From the NCBI GenBank assembly GCA_009712615.1, contig WASR01000237.1:1450-10337 (forward strand): a stretch of DNA of 8,888 bases. The letters run 5' to 3'. Positions 1-7,661 of the stretch are shown piece after piece. Under the pieces are notes generated by a model that saw only the letters and a list, made by a program, of their open reading frames with translations, ran no database searches and had not been told where the DNA came from. Position numbers and translations under genes: made by a program. Source of the DNA: Methanobacterium sp. Lineage in GTDB: Archaea; Methanobacteriota; Methanobacteria; Methanobacteriales; Methanobacteriaceae. The number at the start of each line of letters is the position of its first letter. The stretch's first letter is position 1.

Positions 1-4
1 GTTC

Positions 5-1699
5 TTATTTATGTGCAAAGTATAACTTGATCTTGGTGTAGGTGACTTCATCCACCCTTGCAAATCCAATTCTTTCAAGCTGTACAACATCGTCTACTTC
101 TAGTTTGGAAGCTGATTTTTCTATGAAACCCTTCTTTACTGTTGCATCGGGCATCACAAGATCTGCTTCTATTGCATCCTTTGCTGGTACCCACTGCACT
201 ATCATTGCCTTTACTTTCTTTGCATCTTCAAGGTCACTGCTGTGGTACATGGTTTTCCCATCTTCAAATATGAGGTTTATTCCATCCATGAGTCTGAGCA
301 CATGGCCTTCACCTGTTTTAGTGATGTCCTCCATTGTTAAGTAGAGTTCAGGTTCGATCAAGAGTTCCCTCATTCCACGTTCTGTATGGTCCGGGTGTAG
401 CGGCCTTTCAACTATTTTATGTTCGGATTCTGGCAGGTTTTCAATGATTACACGTGTTGGATTGTCAACATAGAAGTATCTGTTGGATGTTTCCTCAAGT
501 ATCTGTCTGTTCAGTCCAAAAATTTTCTTCCAAGAAACCACTGCATCGGATATTTTTGGTCCAATTTCCATTATTAGTTCCTTTATTGCTTCGGGTTTGA
601 TTCCCCTTTTAGCTATGGCCCTTATGGTTCCAAGTCTTGGATCGTCCCATCCCATGTAGAGTCCTGTTTTTATTCCTTCGCGTGCCTTGGATGTGCTCAG
701 TGCCACATCTTCCATTTTGAGTCTTCCGTAGTGTATGAATTCTGGTATCTTCCATCCGAAGTGATTGTACATGTAGCTCTGCTTTTCACTGTTTGCCAGG
801 TGATCCTTTCCCCTGAGCACATGGGTCACTCCCATGAGATGGTCATCCACAGTCACCGAGAAGTTCATCATTGGATATATTTTGTACTTGTTACCTGTTC
901 TCGGGTGTTCATAATCAACAACCCTCATGGCAACCCAATCCCTTATTGCTGGATTTTTATGAGCTATATCTGTTTTAACCCTGAGTACTGCTTCGCCTTC
1001 ATCCATTTCAGGCATCTTTTTCCAGAGATCCATACTTACTTCTGGAGCTGTTTCACGGCATGGGCATGGTTTTGCCTGGTCCTTCAATGTTTTGAAGTCT
1101 GCTCCGTTACATGTGCACATGTAGGCCTGTCCGAGTTCGATGAGTTTTTCTGCGTACTCGTAGTAGATCTCCATCCTGTCACTTTGGATGTACTTCTCCT
1201 GCCATTGAACTCCCATCCACTTCAGATCTTCCTCCATCATATGGTAAGCTTCAGGGTCTACCCTTCGAGGGTCTGTATCTTCTACCCTAAGAATTAGCTT
1301 ACCTCCATACCGTTTAACGTATTCGCTGTTGAGTATGGCTGCCCTTGAATGTCCGATATGTAGGGGGCCCGATGGATTTGGTGCAAATCTGAGCACAACT
1401 TCACCATCAACATTTGGAAGTTCTGTGAAACCCTTCTCCTCCACGGGTTTTTTCTCCTTCATACCACCCAGCTTATCAAGTTCAACCACCTGTTCATCTG
1501 GATCCATTGAGTTAACCTTTGAAACTAACTGTGCTGCTAATTTTGAAACTGTTTTAGCATCCGATCTAAGTTCAGGATTACCTGCCATTATGGAACCTAT
1601 GACAGCACCATTACTTGCCTGACCCTTGTGTTTAACAGCGTTCATGAGTGCATGTTTGTATACAATTTCTTCAATATCATTAATGAAAACCAACTCCAA
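5..1699 (-). CDS. gltX: Glutamyl-tRNA synthetase, archaeal (GlnRS-like) type
   Basis: Class Ic aminoacyl-tRNA synthetase that charges tRNA(Glu) with glutamate in the cytoplasm. In archaea lacking GlnRS it is usually non-discriminating and also charges tRNA(Gln), which GatDE then amidates (family knowledge). The 564-residue product is the normal length for archaeal GluRS. An N-terminal helical extension (about 1-95) precedes the Rossmann catalytic domain, with HIGH at 114-117 in PSGPLHIGHSRA and RVEDTDPRR at 138-146. Cys195, Cys197, Cys212 and Cys214 look like a zinc knuckle. VLRGKDHL lies at 294-301 and a KMSKS-equivalent LSTSK at 334-338. The C-terminal ~170 residues should be the beta-barrel anticodon-binding domain of the archaeal/eukaryotic type. 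The frame is open back to a TGA at 1727-1729 but has no ATG or GTG before residue 19. The start given is a TTG, and the true start may be a few codons further in. A 490-nt gap separates it from idsA, so it is probably its own transcript. Family assignment is very secure. Confidence 0.97.
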   Translation of the reverse strand: MELVFINDIEEIVYKHALMNAVKHKGQASNGAVIGSIMAGNPELRSDAKTVSKLAAQLVSKVNSMDPDEQVVELDKLGGMKEKKPVEEKGFTELPNVDGEVVLRFAPNPSGPLHIGHSRAAILNSEYVKRYGGKLILRVEDTDPRRVDPEAYHMMEEDLKWMGVQWQEKYIQSDRMEIYYEYAEKLIELGQAYMCTCNGADFKTLKDQAKPCPCRETAPEVSMDLWKKMPEMDEGEAVLRVKTDIAHKNPAIRDWVAMRVVDYEHPRTGNKYKIYPMMNFSVTVDDHLMGVTHVLRGKDHLANSEKQSYMYNHFGWKIPEFIHYGRLKMEDVALSTSKAREGIKTGLYMGWDDPRLGTIRAIAKRGIKPEAIKELIMEIGPKISDAVVSWKKIFGLNRQILEETSNRYFYVDNPTRVIIENLPESEHKIVERPLHPDHTERGMRELLIEPELYLTMEDITKTGEGHVLRLMDGINLIFEDGKTMYHSSDLEDAKKVKAMIVQWVPAKDAIEADLVMPDATVKKGFIEKSASKLEVDDVVQLERIGFARVDEVTYTKIKLYFAHK

Positions 1700-1730
1700 A
1701 TAATTTAGTAGTGTAATAAAAATTATTCAT
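1682..1730 (-). promoter_or_regulatory. gltX start region: AT-rich TATA-like stretch and internal GGAG
   Basis: No Shine-Dalgarno-like motif precedes the TTG at 1697-1699. A GGAG occupies 1694-1697, overlapping that TTG, and lies 9 nt before an ATT codon at 1682-1684 (residue 6). An AT-rich TATA-like stretch at about 1714-1727 would place transcription initiation near 1698-1702. Either a leaderless TTG start or a GGAG-directed start at a rare ATT fits. The sequence does not decide between them. Confidence 0.3.
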
Positions 1731-2189
1731 CTACAAAAGCTATCATCATAAACCAAAAACTGAAGCATACAATTTCTTTACTTCCTTTTATTTTGTTTAA
1801 GTGAACATTCACAATATCTATCAATACTCTAATTTGAATTTATCCCCTAATATTCATTTTATTCGTTGCAAAATAAAAATTTAAAATTTCAAAAAAAGTT
1901 CCAAAATCAAATGTTTAAACAACTCATTCAACCACTTTCCAACAATGATTCTGTATGAACTGTGGTGGTGTTCTAAAAAAAAAATATTTTTCTGGTATAA
2001 AATAAGAGCCAGTGGATACTGTATTCAGATATGTACCGACTTTGTGAGGTAGAATCTTAAAAATATCTTGAATTTTATTCTGTAAAAATGGAAGTGCGTG
2101 TCCTTGATTATCAGGCCCTCTCAAAATACCCTGAATCAATGGACAGATAAAATTTTTTTATGAATTTATGAATTTCCACCAGTTCCATT
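1700..2189. other. 490-nt intergenic region between idsA and gltX, possible gene relic
   Basis: This is the largest gap in the window and it is strongly AT-rich. On the minus strand a frame stays open from about 2157 to a TGA at 1924-1926. The first usable start is a TTG at 2137-2139, giving about 71 residues, with no clear ribosome binding site. The peptide is rich in Phe, Tyr, Gln and Asn, contains FRTPPQF and is not a family I recognise. It may be a decayed gene or chance. Also seen are a tandem duplication of TTATGAAT (2158-2173), the palindrome TGTTTAAACA (1912-1921) and A/T runs at 1870-1900. No RNA gene and no convincing terminator of the archaeal oligo-U type were found after idsA. 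Confidence 0.4.
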
Positions 2190-3176
2190 TTAATGAATTC
2201 TTTCAACAACAAAGTCTGCTATCATTGAAAGTGATTCTTTAGCCTCTGAATCTTCAAGTTCATCCAATAAAGTTTTTGCGGTGTTGATATTGTCGAGTGC
2301 AATGTTCTTTGCGTAGTCTATTGAACCGTACTTGTTGAAGAGTTCAAGTGCCCTTGTAACGTTGGTATCATCTTCAGCTTCAAGGATGGCTATTAACTCT
2401 TTTTTATCTTCGGGTGAAGCTTTTGACAGGGCGTTTACAACCATCAGTGTCATTTTACCCTCTACTATGTCGCTTCCAACTGGTTTTCCAAGGTCCTCTT
2501 CGTCGCTCACAACATCGAGGTAGTCGTCCTGTAGCTGGAATGCTAGGCCAACCAGTCTTCCGTATTCTGAGAGTAGTTCCACTTGTTCTGGTGTTCCTCC
2601 ACCTATGATGGCTCCTGACTTGGTGGCTGCAGCTATAAGTGCTCCTGTTTTTTTGTAGATCATGTTCATGTAGGCTTCTTCACTCACATCGAAGTTTCCT
2701 TCGAAGCACATGTCCGATGCCTGGCCTTCACATATTTTTATACATGAATCCACAACTGTTTTGAGGGCTCCAACCACACGTTCGTAGCTCACATTGTTTA
2801 TTGGTGTTTCAAGAACTGTTTCAAATGCCTTTGAGAACAGTGTGTCACCTGCGAGTATTGCCATGGGTTCTCCCCATACCACATGTACTGATGGTTCTCC
2901 CCTTCTCATATCGTCTGCATCCATGATATCGTCATGGATGAGTGAAAAGGTGTGGATTAGTTCCACAGCAGCAGCTGTTTTAAGAGCTTCTTCTGGAGCT
3001 CCTCCCACAGCAACTGCACTTAATACAACCATTGAAGGTCTGATTTTCTTTCCACCTGCTTTTATTAGATGTTGTGATGATTTTTTAAGTTCTTCTGGAT
3101 CAACAGTGCTGAGTGAGTTCTGAATTTCCTCGTCAATGTCACTAGAGTACTTCTTTAAAATGTCAACTACTTCCAT
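2190..3176 (-). CDS. idsA: Short-chain isoprenyl diphosphate synthase (FPP/GGPP synthase)
   Basis: Trans-prenyltransferase that condenses IPP with DMAPP, GPP and FPP to give FPP and GGPP, precursors of archaeal ether lipids. The 328-residue length is normal. GGKKIRP (41-47) is the diphosphate-binding basic motif. The first Asp-rich motif DDIMD is at 82-86, followed by Arg91-Arg92. The second, DDYLD, is at 217-221. The residue five positions before the first DD is Phe77, and a bulky residue there limits chain length in archaeal enzymes, consistent with a C15-C20 product. The Methanothermobacter orthologue is known as a bifunctional FPP/GGPP synthase. The ATG overlaps the RNase J TAA by one base (TAATG). 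A strong GGAGG at 3183-3187, 6 nt upstream, fixes the start inside the end of the previous gene, implying co-transcription and coupled translation. It is last in the ipk-fni-rnj-idsA run. The family is certain; the exact product length is inferred. Confidence 0.97.
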   Translation of the reverse strand: MEVVDILKKYSSDIDEEIQNSLSTVDPEELKKSSQHLIKAGGKKIRPSMVVLSAVAVGGAPEEALKTAAAVELIHTFSLIHDDIMDADDMRRGEPSVHVVWGEPMAILAGDTLFSKAFETVLETPINNVSYERVVGALKTVVDSCIKICEGQASDMCFEGNFDVSEEAYMNMIYKKTGALIAAATKSGAIIGGGTPEQVELLSEYGRLVGLAFQLQDDYLDVVSDEEDLGKPVGSDIVEGKMTLMVVNALSKASPEDKKELIAILEAEDDTNVTRALELFNKYGSIDYAKNIALDNINTAKTLLDELEDSEAKESLSMIADFVVERIH

Positions 3177-4525
3177 TAAATTCCTCCATTAAACACCTGT
3201 GCCTGTCCATTACGTAATATATGAATGTCATTTCCTAATTTGTATCCTTCTTCTTCTGCAAGTTCAGTGTAAGCTGCAAGCATGTTTAGATTTCCATGTG
3301 AAGGTATTAGATGTTTTGGATCAAGCATTCTTATGAAGTCTCTGTGATCTTCCTTTCCTGCATGTCCTGACACATGTGCATTTGTAAATATTCTAGCACC
3401 ACTAGATTTAAGTCTTCGCTCCATGAGATTACGGTTGGCAATGTTCATTGGGTTGGGTATGACAGATGCTGATATAACAACATTGTCTCCAGGTCTAACA
3501 TTGAACATGGTTTTTCCAGCTGCAATTCTTGGAAGGAGTGCGTCTGGTTCTCCCTGATGTCCTGTTGTAACCAGCACATATTCAGATCTGTTTTCATCTG
3601 CCCTTGCCAGTGCCCTGTTAACAGCCTTTGGACTGCCATATATACTTGCACTCTTTGGAAGTTTGAGTATTCCCATGTTCTCTGCCATTGTACAGAACCT
3701 TTCCATGGACCTTCCAAGCAGGAGTATTTTACGTTTACTTTCACTTGCTATGTTACAGATGGCCTGGATCCTCTCGATATGGGATGAAAATGTTGTTATT
3801 ATCATTCCAGTATCTTCTTTGAGGGGTTCTTCCATGATGTCCTTGAGAACTAGTCTTGCAACCTTTTCACTGTGAGTTTTAAGTTGATCATCCTCTGCTG
3901 CTCTTGTTGTGTCTATTATAGCTGCAAGAACACCTTTACGTCCCAGTTCTCTGAATCTCTGGTAGTCCGGTGGTGGTGAAAGTGTCTGGTGATTGTCAAA
4001 TTTAAAGTCGTTTGAGTAGACTATGATACCTTCTGATGTGTGAAGTGCAGGTGTGACTGTTTGTGGTATACTGTGTGTTGTCCTCACAAACTCCAGTGTT
4101 ATGTCTGGAGATATCTGCATCTTCTCTCCACTGTTTAGAACTTTGAGTGGATTGGTTACCTTGAACTTTCTCTCTCCCTTAATGGTTTTTTCTATTAAAG
4201 CCATTGTGTAGGGTGTTGCTATTAATGGTGCTTCGTATCTGTGGGCTAATTTTGCCACTGCACCTATGTGATCCAGGTGTCCGTGGGAAAATACTATGGC
4301 CCTGACCTTTCCATCAACATCCTTCATGAGTGTGTCGTCGGGAATTATTCCCCTTTCAATAAGGTCTAAACTGTGCATTCTCGCTATGTCTGTGTCTTCG
4401 TGGATATGGATTCTGTCGAGGTGTATTCCCATGTCGAAGATGACAACATCTTCACCAACCTTAACGGCTGACATGTTCTTTCCAACTTCCTCGTATCCTC
4501 CTATCGCTATTACTTCAACGCTCAT
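3176..4525 (-). CDS. rnj: Archaeal ribonuclease J (metallo-beta-lactamase/beta-CASP RNase)
   Basis: Cytoplasmic zinc-dependent nuclease of the RNase J family. Archaeal members are 5'-to-3' exoribonucleases acting in RNA decay and processing (family knowledge). The 449 residues match the archaeal form, which lacks the C-terminal extension of bacterial RNase J. The metallo-beta-lactamase signature HGHLDH is at 81-86, with further metal ligands His151 (TTHSIP) and Asp173 (SNDFKFD). The beta-CASP insert follows: motif [11 protein letters not shown] at 244-253, motif B/C region AHVSGHA at 383-389 with His388, and the terminal SHGN with His410. All catalytic positions appear intact. The ATG forms a 4-nt ATGA overlap with fni, with GAGGAG at 4535-4540 nine nt upstream, and the gene overlaps idsA by 1 nt. 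An RNase inside a lipid-precursor operon is functionally unexpected. Whether it acts on the operon's own message cannot be told from sequence. Confidence 0.93.
   Translation of the reverse strand: MSVEVIAIGGYEEVGKNMSAVKVGEDVVIFDMGIHLDRIHIHEDTDIARMHSLDLIERGIIPDDTLMKDVDGKVRAIVFSHGHLDHIGAVAKLAHRYEAPLIATPYTMALIEKTIKGERKFKVTNPLKVLNSGEKMQISPDITLEFVRTTHSIPQTVTPALHTSEGIIVYSNDFKFDNHQTLSPPPDYQRFRELGRKGVLAAIIDTTRAAEDDQLKTHSEKVARLVLKDIMEEPLKEDTGMIITTFSSHIERIQAICNIASESKRKILLLGRSMERFCTMAENMGILKLPKSASIYGSPKAVNRALARADENRSEYVLVTTGHQGEPDALLPRIAAGKTMFNVRPGDNVVISASVIPNPMNIANRNLMERRLKSSGARIFTNAHVSGHAGKEDHRDFIRMLDPKHLIPSHGNLNMLAAYTELAEEEGYKLGNDIHILRNGQAQVFNGGI
3183..3187 (-). promoter_or_regulatory. idsA ribosome binding site
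   Basis: GGAGG on the minus strand, 6 nt before the idsA ATG and embedded in the last codons of the RNase J gene. It is the best Shine-Dalgarno match in the window and supports the overlapping TAATG junction as the true start. Confidence 0.8.
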
Positions 4526-5577
4526 TCTACTGATCTCCTCGCGTATATACTGGTTTGGAATCCCCTTTCATTTAGCCATTCCCTTGTTTCTCCCTTGATT
4601 ACAAGGTCTGATTTTTTCAGTTCGGCTATGTTAGAAGCTCCAACTAGGAACATTGCAACGCGGAGTTCCTCATTAAATTTATTTATTCTGTTTACTACTT
4701 CTTCGTGACCGGAGTAAGCATCTTTTAAGAGTGGAAGTGCAATTCCAACTGCATCTGCTCCTAAAGCTATGGCTTTAGCAGCATCCAATCCGCTTCTAAT
4801 TCCTCCGGATGATATTACTGGTATTTTAACTGATTGACATATTTCTACTGTGCTCACTGCTGTGGGTATTCCCCAGTCCCAGAAAGCATCACCCATGGTT
4901 CTGTCCTGGGCACGGTAGGTTTCAACTGCAGCCCAGCTTGTTCCGCCGGATCCTGCAACATCTATTGCACTTACACCGGCCTTTTCAAGGGTTATAGCAT
5001 CTTCTGCCTTGATACCTGCACCCGTCTCCTTGGCAATGATTGGTGTTTCAAGTGTGCTTGTCATTTCTGTTATGGATTCAATATGTCCCCTCGCATCCAC
5101 ATCTCCCTCAGGCTGTATAGCCTCCTGTAGTGGGTTTAAGTGTACTGCAAGTGCATCTGCATCTATCATTTCAATGGATTTTTGGGCCAGTTCGATTTGC
5201 TGGCATCCGATGTTTCCTATTAAAAATGCATCAGGTGCTTCTTCCCTCACAACTGTGTAGGTTGATGCAAGTTCAGGATGTTCAACTGCAGCCCTTTGAC
5301 TCCCAACTCCCATTCCAATGTTCAGGATGTTGGCAGATCTTGCGAGTGTTCTGTTAATAATTTTGGCAGATGGATGTCCTCCTGTTATTGCAGATATTAT
5401 GAAGGGTGAATTGAGTTTTTTTCCGAGCAGATCTATTGAGAGATCTATCTCTTTCATGTTCACCTCTGGAAGAGCTTTGTGGATGAGTTCAACATCACCC
5501 AGTCCAGTTTTCTTTCTGTACTCTACGTCACAATTTTTGCAAAGGAGTAAATGTTCTAATTTTCTGTCTGAAATCAT
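4522..5577 (-). CDS. fni: Isopentenyl-diphosphate delta-isomerase, type II
   Basis: FMN- and NAD(P)H-dependent isomerase that interconverts IPP and DMAPP, supplying the allylic primer for IdsA. It has the TIM-barrel flavoprotein fold and is unrelated to the type I enzyme. The 351 residues match the family. The N-terminal Arg-Lys pair is at 5-6 (RKLEH). Phosphate and flavin-contact motifs include ITGG (64-67) and GVGSQR (90-95). The catalytic-site signature HLNPLQE spans 146-152, with Gln151 and Glu152. KETGAG is at 183-188, GSGGTSW at 209-215 and SSGGIRSG, the FMN phosphate loop, at 256-263. The ATG start has GAAGGA at 5587-5592, nine nt upstream. It lies 24 nt after the ipk stop and overlaps rnj by 4 nt, so it is the second gene of a tight operon. 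No missing key residue was seen. Cys13 and Cys16 near the N-terminus form a CxxC whose role is unknown to me. Confidence 0.96.
   Translation of the reverse strand: MISDRKLEHLLLCKNCDVEYRKKTGLGDVELIHKALPEVNMKEIDLSIDLLGKKLNSPFIISAITGGHPSAKIINRTLARSANILNIGMGVGSQRAAVEHPELASTYTVVREEAPDAFLIGNIGCQQIELAQKSIEMIDADALAVHLNPLQEAIQPEGDVDARGHIESITEMTSTLETPIIAKETGAGIKAEDAITLEKAGVSAIDVAGSGGTSWAAVETYRAQDRTMGDAFWDWGIPTAVSTVEICQSVKIPVISSGGIRSGLDAAKAIALGADAVGIALPLLKDAYSGHEEVVNRINKFNEELRVAMFLVGASNIAELKKSDLVIKGETREWLNERGFQTSIYARRSVE
4535..4540 (-). promoter_or_regulatory. RNase J ribosome binding site
   Basis: GAGGAG on the minus strand, 9 nt before the RNase J ATG, within the last codons of fni. It supports the start in the ATGA overlap and translational coupling of the two genes. 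Confidence 0.65.
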
Positions 5578-5601
5578 TTTTTTTATTCCTTCATGTTTTT
5601 T

Positions 5602-6393
5602 TTATCTAATTAGGGTTCCTATTTCTTTTTCACCATTTAAGGCACGTTTAATGTTATTATTTGTATTAGCATTGATTATTTCAGATTTTATCCCATTTTT
5701 AGCAATTTCAAGGAGTTCGTCTATTTTTCCACCCATTCCACCTGTGACATCAACTGTCTTTGTTGAGTCCAGTGAAAGAACATCCTTCCTTGATGTTATC
5801 ACCTTGATAAGCTCGGCATCTGGATTGTCCTTGGGATCCTGGTTGTAGACTCCATCCACATCTGAACCTAAAACCACGAGTTCTGGTTTGAGATTTTCTG
5901 CCAGATATTTGATGAGCTGATCACCTGATACAACTGCCATCTTGATTTTTTCGTTGGCATCAAGCACAACATCACCGTAGATGACTGGAACAAATCCTAA
6001 CTCCAGGTACTCTTTTATGAGATCTAGGTCAGCCTTTATTATTCGTTTGTTTTCGGTTTTAATGAATGATGACGGCTGTATTGATACTGTGGGTATTCCC
6101 TGTTTTTGCAGGTGTTCACAGACCATGGCATTTAAGTCTTTTACAGAGTTTTGTGTCTTTGAAAATCCCTGTTTCTTTCTTTCAAGTTCTTTTTCTGTGT
6201 TTATTTCGGCCCCAATTTCATATTCTTTGGCATAAAGATGGCCGTATGAACCTGCTCCATGAACTACTATGAGACTTTCATATGATGATTCTGAAATTTC
6301 TCTACATATCCTGGTTAAATTTTCTGTGTCCAAGGTAGGTTCTGTTGCATTTTTACGGGTTATAACGCTTCCACCGAGTTTTAGTATTATCAA
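5602..6393 (-). CDS. ipk: Isopentenyl phosphate kinase
   Basis: ATP-dependent kinase of the amino acid kinase superfamily. It phosphorylates isopentenyl phosphate to IPP, the last step to IPP in the archaeal variant of the mevalonate pathway. The 263-residue length is normal. The N-terminal KLGGS (5-9) is the nucleotide-phosphate loop. HGAGSYGH (45-52) contains His52, the invariant His that distinguishes IPK from other kinases of this fold. VSGDQ is at 155-159, GSDVDGVY at 176-183 and DVTGGMGGK at 215-223. The family N-terminus (MIILKLGGS) fits a TTG start codon here, with GGTG at 6399-6402 five nt upstream and no ATG nearby. It is the first gene of the ipk-fni-rnj-idsA run, behind a 231-nt leader/intergenic region that contains inverted repeats. 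The orthologue in Methanothermobacter has been characterised as an IPK. Gamma-glutamyl kinase or UMP kinase is unlikely given His52 and the context. Confidence 0.95.
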   Translation of the reverse strand: MIILKLGGSVITRKNATEPTLDTENLTRICREISESSYESLIVVHGAGSYGHLYAKEYEIGAEINTEKELERKKQGFSKTQNSVKDLNAMVCEHLQKQGIPTVSIQPSSFIKTENKRIIKADLDLIKEYLELGFVPVIYGDVVLDANEKIKMAVVSGDQLIKYLAENLKPELVVLGSDVDGVYNQDPKDNPDAELIKVITSRKDVLSLDSTKTVDVTGGMGGKIDELLEIAKNGIKSEIINANTNNNIKRALNGEKEIGTLIR

Positions 6394-6398
6394 TTAAG

Positions 6399-6402
6399 CA
6401 CC
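6399..6402 (-). promoter_or_regulatory. ipk ribosome binding site supporting a TTG start
   Basis: GGTG on the minus strand, 5 nt before the TTG at 6391-6393. GGTG pairs with the CCAC of the archaeal anti-Shine-Dalgarno, and the MEMO gene uses the same GGTG core at the same 5-nt spacing. This supports TTG as the real ipk start. Confidence 0.5.
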
Positions 6403-6435
6403 GTTTTTAGCTTTGTTTTACTTTTCTATTGTCTG

Positions 6436-6507
6436 GGATCAAAAATCTCAGATCCACAGCCTTCGTGAGGAATGATTACATTAACACTTCCTGTTTAACA
6501 GGCTGTG
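6436..6507 (-). promoter_or_regulatory. Two adjacent inverted repeats in the ipk leader
   Basis: Read as minus-strand RNA, CACAGCCT (6500-6507) can pair with AGGCTGTG (6455-6462), a perfect 8-bp stem enclosing 37 nt. Inside it AGGAA (6488-6492) can pair with TTCCT (6468-6472), leaving a small asymmetric internal loop. Directly 3', GGATC (6451-6455) pairs with GATCC (6436-6440) across a 10-nt loop. The 5' arm of the large stem also belongs to the compact repeat CCTGTTTAACAGG (6490-6502), an alternative fold or a protein operator. No oligo-U follows, so it is not a typical archaeal terminator. The 5' edge lies about 27 nt after a TATA-like box, so it could open the ipk leader RNA. Confidence 0.4.
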
Positions 6508-6530
6508 TTGACTTCGAATGTTTTATCCCC

Positions 6531-6540
6531 AAATTTATGA
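6531..6540 (-). promoter_or_regulatory. Candidate TATA box for the ipk-fni-rnj-idsA operon
   Basis: TCATAAATTT on the minus strand. An archaeal start site about 25 nt downstream would fall near 6508-6512, just before the first hairpin arm at 6507, giving a leader of about 115-120 nt before the TTG. The match to the methanogen TATA consensus is only fair, and other AT-rich stretches nearby could serve. Confidence 0.25.
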
Positions 6541-6624
6541 GTGATTAGTTTAAGTTTATGAGTTGATTTCGTGGACCTTTTAACCATTTGTTTACTATTA
6601 ATGGGTTAGTTTGTCTTTGAGATT

Positions 6625-7614
6625 TTATTCCTGTGGATTTTCGAGTCTTACTCCATTTTGTGCCACATTTATCTTGAATGCCCTTTCAAACTGGTTTATG
6701 CTTGATACAACTTCTTCTTCCCTTCCAGGACAGTAAGCTATCATGCTTCCCCCACCACCTGCACCTGTAAGTTTTGAACCCATGGCTCCATTATTTCTGG
6801 CTGTGAATACCATTTTTGATAGTTCTTCGGTGTTCACTCCTATGGCGTCTAGTAATCCATGGTTTATGTTCATGAGTAGTCCTATGGTTTTATGGTCGCC
6901 CTTGATAAGGGCCTGTCTTGCACCGTTTGCCACTGCTTCCATTGAATCCAGTATGGGATTGATTACTTCGGGTCTTGCTTCTTTTTTTTGTCTGACTAGT
7001 TCAACCAGTTCTCCTGTGTTTCCCCTGGTTGATGTGTAACCTATCACTATGGGAAGTTCTCCAGATATTTCTAGTTTGACTAGTTTTTGAGGATTTTTTG
7101 AGAGGTAAATTACCCCACCGTGTGTACTGAGCGATGTGTCTATGGGACTTGCGGCTCCTTGTACATCTAGCTCAACTTGGTGGGCAAGATTTGCTATGCT
7201 TTCATTTGTTAGTGCGATTTGGTTGAAGCTTGCTGCAGCCATTATGGTAGCTACCGTGATCGCTGCCGATGATCCGAGTCCAGCTCCGATGGGTAAGTCA
7301 AGCCTGACATCAACATCAACAGAATCCACTGTTTCGGCCTTGATAAGTGCCTTCATGACATATTCAAGAATTCCCCTCTGCATCTCACTGCCATTTTCAA
7401 GTTCAATGCTCTGATTTTTAAGGTCTAAAAATCCTGACACCCCAAGATCTCCGATCTTAACATGGGTCAGATGATCTTCACGTGGGGATATGGTCACATA
7501 CACCCTCTTATCAACTGCAGCTGCTATTGCAGGTTTACCATAAACCACTGAATGTTCACCAAATAGTATGGTTTTTCCAGGGGCAGATGCTGTAACCTTT
7601 CTTGAATCTAACAT
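6625..7614 (-). CDS. mvk: Mevalonate kinase
   Basis: GHMP-family kinase that phosphorylates mevalonate to mevalonate 5-phosphate with ATP, entering the lower isoprenoid pathway in the cytoplasm. The 329 residues match archaeal mevalonate kinases. APGKTILFGEH (11-21) carries the conserved Lys14, Glu20 and His21. The GHMP phosphate-binding loop PIGAGLGSSAA is at 108-118. SPIDTSLSTHGG (156-167) holds the catalytic Asp159. YTSTRGNT (193-200) and the C-terminal glycine-rich KLTGAGGGG (281-289) complete the set. The last motif and the SPIDTS context favour mevalonate kinase over phosphomevalonate kinase, decarboxylase, galactokinase or homoserine kinase. The ATG has no evident Shine-Dalgarno. A TATA-like box 33-41 nt upstream suggests a very short leader. 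Gaps of 389 nt before and 231 nt after suggest it is transcribed separately from both MEMO and the ipk operon. Confidence 0.95.
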   Translation of the reverse strand: MLDSRKVTASAPGKTILFGEHSVVYGKPAIAAAVDKRVYVTISPREDHLTHVKIGDLGVSGFLDLKNQSIELENGSEMQRGILEYVMKALIKAETVDSVDVDVRLDLPIGAGLGSSAAITVATIMAAASFNQIALTNESIANLAHQVELDVQGAASPIDTSLSTHGGVIYLSKNPQKLVKLEISGELPIVIGYTSTRGNTGELVELVRQKKEARPEVINPILDSMEAVANGARQALIKGDHKTIGLLMNINHGLLDAIGVNTEELSKMVFTARNNGAMGSKLTGAGGGGSMIAYCPGREEEVVSSINQFERAFKINVAQNGVRLENPQE

Positions 7615-7646
7615 GATGGATCAGTAGAGTTTTCTGAAATTATCTG

Positions 7647-7655
7647 TAAATATTT
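7647..7655 (-). promoter_or_regulatory. Candidate TATA box for mvk
   Basis: AAATATTTA on the minus strand, 33-41 nt before the mvk ATG. An archaeal start about 25 nt downstream would leave a leader of about 10-15 nt, which agrees with the absence of a Shine-Dalgarno. AT-rich surroundings make chance matches likely. Confidence 0.3.
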
Positions 7656-7661
7656 CTTGTG

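Noticed and set aside
731..1297. 188-codon plus-strand ORF antisense to gltX
   Set aside because: Lies wholly inside the well-supported gltX gene, gives a Cys/His/Phe-rich peptide with no recognisable domain, and has no promoter or ribosome binding site context.
1735..1750. ATGATGA box-C-like motif upstream of gltX (minus strand)
   Set aside because: No CTGA box D at a usable distance downstream; AT-rich sequence yields such matches by chance.
2151..2175. Terminator after idsA
   Set aside because: The minus strand is A-rich here with only four consecutive T residues, so it does not meet the oligo-U pattern of archaeal terminators.
5318..5848. 176-codon plus-strand ORF spanning the fni-ipk junction
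   Set aside because: Antisense shadow of two conserved genes; Ser/Phe/Ile-rich low-complexity translation with no family resemblance.
6455..6507. H/ACA or C/D-box guide RNA in the ipk leader
   Set aside because: The two-stem outline is suggestive, but no ACA follows the lower stem on either strand and no proper box C/box D pair is present.
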